From: Gemmatimonadaceae bacterium
GTDB lineage: Bacteria > Gemmatimonadota > Gemmatimonadetes > Gemmatimonadales > Gemmatimonadaceae
Direction of reading: 5' to 3'
NCBI GenBank assembly: GCA_017881545.1
Contig: JADGQU010000049.1
Location: forward strand, 1 to 11,217
Length of the DNA stretch: 11,217 nt
The stretch's first letter is position 1. Every line of letters begins with the position of its first letter. Under the pieces are notes generated by a model. The model was not told where the DNA came from and ran no database searches. It saw only the letters and a program-made list of their open reading frames with translations. Both the position numbers and the translations under genes were made by a program. Positions 6,062 to 11,217 of this stretch are shown piece by piece.

Positions 6062-6976
6062 GTGCGGCTGCTCTCGTCTTTCGCTCTGCTGCTTTGTGGG
6101 CCGTTGCTGTCCGCTTCGCCGACACGTGTCGGTCAGGCGGACGCGTTGACGCATCGCGCCACTCCGGAGCCGGTTTACCTGATAATCCGCAGTGACGATG
6201 CGGGGATGAGTCACAGTGTAAACATGGCCCTCGAAAAGCTCATCGCGACCGGCCTTCCGGTTTCGGTGTCGGTGATGTTCCCGACTCCCTGGTACCAGGA
6301 GACGGTGGAGCTCCTGAAGCGAAATCCCAATGTCGCTGTCGGAATTCACCTCACTCTCAATTCCGAGTGGAAGAATTATCGTTGGGGGCCGGTGCTGGGC
6401 CGCACAGCCGTTCCGTCGCTCGTTGACGCGGACGGCTATTTTTTCCCCTCCGCCGAGGCGCTCCACCAGAATCATCCCAATCTGAAAGAAGTAGAGAGCG
6501 AGCTTCGCGCGCAGATCGAGCGGGCGAGCAAGTCGGGACTCAAGATCGACTACGTGGACTACCACATGGGAACGGCGCTTCGCTATCCCGAGTTCCGGGA
6601 AATCACAGAGCGGCTCGCGAAGGAATATGGATTGGGGATGTCGGAGTACTTCGGCGATCAGAGACATGACCCCCAATACGAGGCGGCGCCGCGGGACAAG
6701 ACCGACAGCCTGGTAGCGATGGTAGATCGTCTCAAGCCGCGGTTCAACCTGGTGGTCACCCACGTTGGGATTGATAACGCGGAGCTTGGTGCGTTGATCG
6801 ACATGAACACGTCCGGTCCGCTCCCCGACATGAGCAAGAACCGTCAGGGAGAGCTTGATGCGCTCACGTCAGCGCGGTTCAGAGACGCGCTCAAAGCGCA
6901 CAACATTCAGCTGCTTACCTATCGCCAATTGATCGCAATGCAGGGCCTGCAGTCGATGCGACGACCGCAGGGTTGA
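6062..6976 (+). CDS. Secreted YdjC/ChbG-family carbohydrate deacetylase
   Basis: A 304-residue member of the YdjC family, metal-dependent deacetylases that remove acetyl groups from sugars such as diacetylchitobiose or chito-oligosaccharides. Metal and catalytic positions look intact: RSDDAGMS with Asp45-Asp46, GIHLTLN with His96, and DYVDYHMG with His168. VTHVG with His234 stands in the place of the family's usual H-P-G. Unlike cytoplasmic ChbG of E. coli, it begins with a signal peptide-like stretch (about 1-26: Arg2, then LLSSFALLLCGPLLSA, possible cleavage after GQA), so it probably acts in the periplasm. The start is GTG at 6062 with GAGGG at 6053-6057, a rather short 4-nt spacing. The susC ATG lies 38 bp after its stop, indicating one operon with the SusC/D pair and a role on the imported glycan. 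The exact substrate is unknown. Confidence 0.87.
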   Translation: MRLLSSFALLLCGPLLSASPTRVGQADALTHRATPEPVYLIIRSDDAGMSHSVNMALEKLIATGLPVSVSVMFPTPWYQETVELLKRNPNVAVGIHLTLNSEWKNYRWGPVLGRTAVPSLVDADGYFFPSAEALHQNHPNLKEVESELRAQIERASKSGLKIDYVDYHMGTALRYPEFREITERLAKEYGLGMSEYFGDQRHDPQYEAAPRDKTDSLVAMVDRLKPRFNLVVTHVGIDNAELGALIDMNTSGPLPDMSKNRQGELDALTSARFRDALKAHNIQLLTYRQLIAMQGLQSMRRPQG

Positions 6977-7000
6977 TTCGCGTAGTTGTTCCATTTGGAG

Positions 7001-7038
7001 AAGGAGGAGTGCTCATGTCACCCGGAGGATTGCTCATG
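7001..7038 (+). promoter_or_regulatory. Duplicated ribosome-binding site and start codon of susC
   Basis: AAGGAGG (7001-7007) lies 7 nt before ATG 7015, and GGAGG (7024-7028) lies 7 nt before ATG 7036. The segments 7003-7017 and 7024-7038 are identical at 14 of 15 positions, and the offset is exactly 21 nt, so both starts are in the same frame. The two products would differ by only seven N-terminal residues. Confidence 0.75.
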
Positions 7039-10000
7039 GAGAAGGTACTGTTAGGCAGACGTTCAGTGCTGCACAGCCCACTCTGGCTTGCCAGTGTGGT
7101 GATGGGCCTGCTGTTCGCACTGGTGGTAAGCGGGACCGCATACGGTCAGGACGTACCGGTGTCCGGAACCGTGACAAACGCGGCGGGAGCCGCAATTCCC
7201 GGCGTCACGGTGCGGGTCGAGGGGACGGATGTCCGCACGCTTACGGATGCGAACGGGGTTTACCGTCTCGTGGCTCCGACCAATGCGACTCTGACCTTTG
7301 CCCACGTTGGAAGCAAGCCCTTCGCATCGGCGGTCGCCGGACGGAGGACGGTCGACGTCACGATGACGAACGTCACGTACCTCGAAGAGGTGGTGGTCAC
7401 CGCCTACACCGAGCAGCGGCGAGCAGACATCACCGGCGCGGTTTCGAGCGCGGACATGGACCAGGCCAAGAGGCAGACCCAGGCAAGCGTGCTCAAGGCG
7501 TTGGATGTTACCGTGCCCGGCGTGACGGTCCAGAGCAGCGGTTCGCCAGGCGCGCGGAGCACGGTCCGAATCCGCGGCATCAGCTCGTTTCAGAACAACG
7601 ACCCTCTCTACATCGTTGACGGCACACCGGTTCAGGATTCGTATATCAACTTTCTGAACCCCGAGGACATTCAATCGATCCAGGTTCTCAAAGACGCGTC
7701 GGCCGCATCGATCTACGGAGCTCGCGCCAGCAATGGCGTAATCGTGATCGAGACGACAAAGAGCGGCGCGGTGGGACCGCCAAGAGCCACGCTGCGGGTC
7801 AGAACGGGTGTCGCAAGCCCGACAAGGGGACTCGATGACATGCTTCTCACGAATTCCCTTGACTACTTCCAGGTCATGAAGGCGACCTACGCCAACGCCG
7901 GGCAGCTCGCCTCGATGCCGAAGACCTACGGTGACCCGAACAACCCGACGGTTCCCGCTTACACTTACGCCGATCCTCCGGCGGTAGTCGCCAGGGATGC
8001 CTTCGGCCGCATCACGGCCGTAGATCCGAGCAAGTATTCATATCCCGGCACCTTGATCGAGCCTGCCAGCGCAGGCACCGATTGGTGGAAGGCCGTTTTC
8101 AGCTCGGCGCCGGTTTCGGATTACAACCTCGATGTCCGGGGTGGGGGCGACGCCAACGCGTACGCCGTTTCCTTCAACTACTTCGATCAGCAGGGCACGG
8201 CCGCGTACAACGACTACCGCCGCGGAAGTGTTCGGGTCAATACGTCGTTCAACCGGTCCAAGTTCAACTTCGGCGAGAACATCGCCCTCTCCGTTGATCG
8301 ACATGTTGGCGGCACCGGTACGTTCGATGACGCCTCCGGCGAAAACGGCGTCCTCGGCAAGGACATTCTGCTACAGCCCATCGTGTCGGTCTACGACATC
8401 AGCGGTGTTAATTTTGCCGGCGCCAAGGGTGTACCCGGCGTCAACAGCAGCAACCCGCTCAAGAACGCGTGGGATGCCAAGGACAACATCAACAAGGACA
8501 ACCAGGTCTTTGGAAACGTGTTTGGCGGGCTCGATATCACTCCTCAGTTCTCTCTGAAGAGCAGGCTCGGCTTCAACCTTCAACAGAATTCATTTGCCGG
8601 GTTCGGTGCCCCCACCCCTCAGAACAATGAGGCGCAGTTGGGCAACTCTATCAATGAGAACAACTTCAATTCTACCGATTGGACCTGGAGCAACACGGCG
8701 AGGTACCTCAAGACGATTCACAGTGCGAGCTTCGACCTGCTTGTCGGACAGGAGGCGAACGCCGGTACCAACCGGTACCTCCAGGGATCGATCAACAATC
8801 TTCTGAACACGGGTCTCGATTCCAGATACATACAGGACGCGCTCGGCGACCCGACCACCAAGAACGTCTTCAGCAGTGGCGGCAGAACCGCTTTGCTGTC
8901 GTTCTTCGGAAAGGCCGGTCTCAACTTCGCGGATAAGTACGTCGCGAGCTTTACGCTCAGAAAGGACGGCTCATCCAACCTTGGTCCCGCTAACCGTTGG
9001 GGAACCTTCCCGGCGGTAGGCCTCGGGTGGCGTATCTCCAACGAGCCCTTCCTTTCCAACAACCGGATTTTCTCGGACGTCATGCTCCGTTACGGATGGG
9101 GCCGCACGGGAAACCAGAACATCCCATCAGGAAGAATCGTGTCACAGTTCGGCGGCGATCGTGGAGATACCTTCTACGACATCACCGGCTCCAACACAAC
9201 CATCCAACCGGGCTTCCGGCAGGCGTCACTCGGTAACCCGGACTTGAAATGGGAATCGAACAAGTCCACCAACATCGGCACCGATCTCGTGCTCTTCAAC
9301 GGCGTGCTTAATGTGGTACTGGACGTGTACAACCGTGTGACGGACAATCTGCTCTTCGATCCCAGAACGCCGGCAACGGCGGGCATAGCGTCTCCGCCGA
9401 TCGTCAACATCGGCAAGATGCAGAACAAGGGATTCGACTTTTCCGTTGGCCATACGGGCTCGTGGTGGAATGCGAGCTTCAACGGAAGTCACTACGCAAA
9501 CAAGATCGTTTCGATTGACGGGGTCCAGACCTCCTTCTTTGGACCGATAGGGACGCGCATCGGCAACTCGACCATCAACATGGTTGGCCAGCCGATCGGC
9601 TCGTTCTACGGCTTCATCGCCGACGGATTTTTCAGAGATGCGGCCGATGTAACGGCCCATGCCACGCAGGACGGAGCCGCCCCGGGTCGCATCAAGTTCC
9701 GCGACGTGAACGGCGATGGCGTGGTCAACAGCAGCGATCAGACGATCATCGGGAGTCCCCATCCCAAGTTTACGGCTGGCATTGATCTCGGAGCCCACCG
9801 CGGAAGCTGGGATGCCAGTGCGACCATCTTCGGAACGTACGGGAACAAGATCTTCGAAAACCAGATGGACTTCTACGTCTTCCAGGATTTCTCCTCGAAC
9901 GTGGTGAAGGACCGGCTGGCGAATTCGTGGACGCCACAAAACCTAAACGCGAAGTACCCGCGGCTCGATATCACCGACACGTACAGCGGTGCCATCAGCA

Positions 10001-10275
10001 GCTACTACGTGAAGGATGGGTCGTACACCCGGCTTCGCAACATGCAGGTTGGCTACACACTGCCTTCCGGTGCACGCTATCTGCCGGGCGCCAGAGTCTA
10101 CCTGCAGGGTGAGAACCTGTTCACCAAGACAAACTACGATGGTCTCGACCCGGCGTTGCCCGCTGGCAACGCCACCGGAGCCGCAGGCGACGTTCGGGAT
10201 CAGTTCATGGGCGTCGACGTGGGCGCGTATCCGACCAACAGAATATTCAGTATCGGCATAGTTACCTCCTTCTAA
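7015..10275 (+). CDS. SusC/RagA-family TonB-linked outer-membrane transporter
   Basis: A 1086-residue outer-membrane beta-barrel that imports oligomers with energy from TonB-ExbB-ExbD, working with a SusD lid. Residues counted from ATG 7036 (1079 aa) are: signal peptide 1-38 with hydrophobic SVVMGLLFALVVSG, ending TAYGQ; carboxypeptidase-like regulatory domain about 39-111 (VSGTVTNAAGAAIPGVTV); TonB box-like LEEVVVTAY 116-124; plug about 128-245, with PLYIVDG 190-196 and IQVLKDASAASIYGARA; then the barrel. A DVNGDGVVNSSD loop (890-901) is typical of this family. The C-terminus IGIVTSF ends in the Phe expected for barrel assembly. Start: ATG 7015 has the stronger Shine-Dalgarno, but ATG 7036 is equally plausible. 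An upstream TTG at 6973 lacks a site. SusD follows after 31 bp. The substrate cannot be read from the sequence. Confidence 0.95.
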   Translation: MSPGGLLMEKVLLGRRSVLHSPLWLASVVMGLLFALVVSGTAYGQDVPVSGTVTNAAGAAIPGVTVRVEGTDVRTLTDANGVYRLVAPTNATLTFAHVGSKPFASAVAGRRTVDVTMTNVTYLEEVVVTAYTEQRRADITGAVSSADMDQAKRQTQASVLKALDVTVPGVTVQSSGSPGARSTVRIRGISSFQNNDPLYIVDGTPVQDSYINFLNPEDIQSIQVLKDASAASIYGARASNGVIVIETTKSGAVGPPRATLRVRTGVASPTRGLDDMLLTNSLDYFQVMKATYANAGQLASMPKTYGDPNNPTVPAYTYADPPAVVARDAFGRITAVDPSKYSYPGTLIEPASAGTDWWKAVFSSAPVSDYNLDVRGGGDANAYAVSFNYFDQQGTAAYNDYRRGSVRVNTSFNRSKFNFGENIALSVDRHVGGTGTFDDASGENGVLGKDILLQPIVSVYDISGVNFAGAKGVPGVNSSNPLKNAWDAKDNINKDNQVFGNVFGGLDITPQFSLKSRLGFNLQQNSFAGFGAPTPQNNEAQLGNSINENNFNSTDWTWSNTARYLKTIHSASFDLLVGQEANAGTNRYLQGSINNLLNTGLDSRYIQDALGDPTTKNVFSSGGRTALLSFFGKAGLNFADKYVASFTLRKDGSSNLGPANRWGTFPAVGLGWRISNEPFLSNNRIFSDVMLRYGWGRTGNQNIPSGRIVSQFGGDRGDTFYDITGSNTTIQPGFRQASLGNPDLKWESNKSTNIGTDLVLFNGVLNVVLDVYNRVTDNLLFDPRTPATAGIASPPIVNIGKMQNKGFDFSVGHTGSWWNASFNGSHYANKIVSIDGVQTSFFGPIGTRIGNSTINMVGQPIGSFYGFIADGFFRDAADVTAHATQDGAAPGRIKFRDVNGDGVVNSSDQTIIGSPHPKFTAGIDLGAHRGSWDASATIFGTYGNKIFENQMDFYVFQDFSSNVVKDRLANSWTPQNLNAKYPRLDITDTYSGAISSYYVKDGSYTRLRNMQVGYTLPSGARYLPGARVYLQGENLFTKTNYDGLDPALPAGNATGAAGDVRDQFMGVDVGAYPTNRIFSIGIVTSF

Positions 10276-10284
10276 ACGAATCGG

Positions 10285-10297
10285 CCTTTTTCAAAGG
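10285..10297 (+). promoter_or_regulatory. Small hairpin overlapping the susD ribosome-binding site
   Basis: CCTTT (10285-10289) can pair with AAAGG (10293-10297) across a 3-nt loop, covering most of the AAGGA Shine-Dalgarno sequence. The stem is short and AU-rich, so the effect, if any, would be mild. It could tune the SusC:SusD ratio or couple susD translation to ribosomes finishing susC. Confidence 0.25.
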
Positions 10298-10306
10298 ATA
10301 AGACAG

Positions 10307-11217
10307 ATGGCAACCGTATCGAAAAAGTCCCTGCTCCGCGGAATGGCGGTGACGATTCTTGCAACAGTTGTGCTTTACGGCTGCAAGGATTTCCTGTCGA
10401 CCGCAGCTGAGCCACAGGGGACACTGGATGCAACGACCCTTGCGAATCGCACGGGCGTGGAAGGATCTCTCATAGCTGCGTATCGAACCCTCGACTGCAC
10501 GGATGCGGTAGGCGCCTGGGGGTGCGCGGTGAGCAACTGGACCTTTGGTAGCGTCGCGTCCGATGATTCCTACAAGGGATCATCCAGTACCGATCAACCC
10601 CCCATCAATGACATCGAGGGATATCATTGGGGTACTCCCTCGGCAGACGTATATCTGAATCAGAAGTGGGTAATAGTGTACGAAGGAGTCGTCCGAGCGA
10701 ACTCGACTCTTCGCCTGCTGAAGCAGGTAGTAGCGTCGAGCCCGACGGAGTACTCCCCCACGGAGGCAAACCAAGTCGCGGGGGAGGCGATATTCCTCAG
10801 GGCGCACTACCACTTCGAGGCATACCGGATGTGGGGGAACATTCCCTATTACCGCGAGGATGACCAGGATTTCCGCAAGCCTAACATCGATAGCCTGGCG
10901 GTTACCACCGAGATCCTCAAGGACCTCGACTCGGCGATCAAGCTGCTTCCGACGTCGCCGCGCAACGGGCAGGTAGGTCGCGCGGATCAATGGACTGCCA
11001 AGGCTTATAGGGGCCGCGTCCTTACCTACGCGCACCAATGGGCCGCGGCACGTACGCAGTTCGAGGACATTCAGGCCAACGGGCCTTATAAGCTCGAAAC
11101 CAGCTTTGATCGCGTTTGGAGCGCCTATCAGGACGCGTCGAACGGGCCCGAGACCATCTTCGCGTTCCAGGCATCTTCCCAGGATGGAGAGCCGAACGCA
11201 GCGAATGCGAACTTTGG
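10307..11217 (+). CDS. SusD/RagB-family outer-membrane lipoprotein, 5' part (runs off window)
   Basis: The first 303 codons of a SusD-like surface lipoprotein that caps the SusC barrel and binds its ligand. The N-terminus has a basic region, a hydrophobic core and a lipobox ending YGC, so Cys26 would be lipidated. The following KDFL is typical of the family (CKDFL). The conserved helical TPR-like region is seen as AGEAIFLRAHYHFEAYRMWG (from residue 158), followed by NIPYY, and later DQWTAKAYRGRVLTYAHQWA. Two nearby cysteines (64 and 73) might form a disulphide. The start is ATG at 10307 with AAGGA at 10294-10298, spacing 8. Only 31 bp separate it from susC, the standard susC-susD order. The C-terminal SusD domain lies beyond the window, and no frameshift is seen in the visible part. 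Confidence 0.93.
   Translation, partial: MATVSKKSLLRGMAVTILATVVLYGCKDFLSTAAEPQGTLDATTLANRTGVEGSLIAAYRTLDCTDAVGAWGCAVSNWTFGSVASDDSYKGSSSTDQPPINDIEGYHWGTPSADVYLNQKWVIVYEGVVRANSTLRLLKQVVASSPTEYSPTEANQVAGEAIFLRAHYHFEAYRMWGNIPYYREDDQDFRKPNIDSLAVTTEILKDLDSAIKLLPTSPRNGQVGRADQWTAKAYRGRVLTYAHQWAAARTQFEDIQANGPYKLETSFDRVWSAYQDASNGPETIFAFQASSQDGEPNAANANF

Noticed and set aside
5942..6763. 273-codon minus-strand open frame over the deacetylase gene
   Set aside because: The plus-strand protein has all YdjC motifs. The antisense product is low in hydrophobic structure, has no recognisable domain, and no ribosome-binding site was found.
6973..7014. TTG at 6973 as start of susC, overlapping the ydjC stop
   Set aside because: It has no ribosome-binding site and the added 14 residues precede a strong site with ATG at 7015.
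7063..7674. 203-codon minus-strand open frame over the susC N-terminal region
   Set aside because: The plus-strand reading gives signal peptide, regulatory domain and plug in the expected order, so the antisense frame is incidental.
9226..9939. 237-codon minus-strand open frame inside susC
   Set aside because: It is a shadow of the SusC barrel coding sequence, with Arg/Val-rich translation and no motif.

Overview
The window looks like chromosomal DNA of a GC-rich (roughly 60 %) free-living bacterium that is diderm, since it carries a TonB-linked SusC/SusD outer-membrane pair. High GC, clear Shine-Dalgarno sites such as AAGGAGG before susC, and SusC/D proteins together fit Gemmatimonadota (or a related GC-rich lineage) better than a typical Bacteroidetes, which is AT-richer and mostly lacks Shine-Dalgarno sites. 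This placement is an inference.

Left part (1-3646): the 3' end of a PPK2-type polyphosphate kinase gene (+) converges on a complete phosphoenolpyruvate carboxylase gene (ppc, -). Only 30 bp separate the stop codons, and this gap holds a small hairpin. Upstream of ppc is a 358-bp divergent intergenic region. It contains two inverted arrays of a degenerate 7-bp repeat (AGCNGGN) and three copies of the heptamer GATTCAC.

Middle part (3647-5824): a two-TM CHASE3 protein (+) has no kinase or cyclase domain and ends in an eroded cysteine motif. It converges on an unrecognised two-TM protein (-). Upstream of that gene on the same strand is a PaiA-like GNAT acetyltransferase (-). The 87-bp gap between these two minus-strand genes holds two consecutive perfect or near-perfect hairpins, the second touching the TTG start codon.

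Right part (5825-11217): a strong sigma70-like promoter (TTGACA) followed at once by a 7-bp hairpin leads into a probable three-gene operon on the + strand. Its genes are a secreted YdjC/ChbG-family carbohydrate deacetylase, a SusC/RagA TonB-linked outer-membrane transporter and a SusD/RagB lipoprotein that runs off the window. The likely joint role is binding, import and deacetylation of an oligosaccharide, possibly N-acetylated. The substrate is not shown by the sequence. The susC start has a duplicated ribosome-binding site plus ATG, a 21-nt in-frame tandem repeat. No tRNA, rRNA, CRISPR array, insertion sequence or phage gene was seen.
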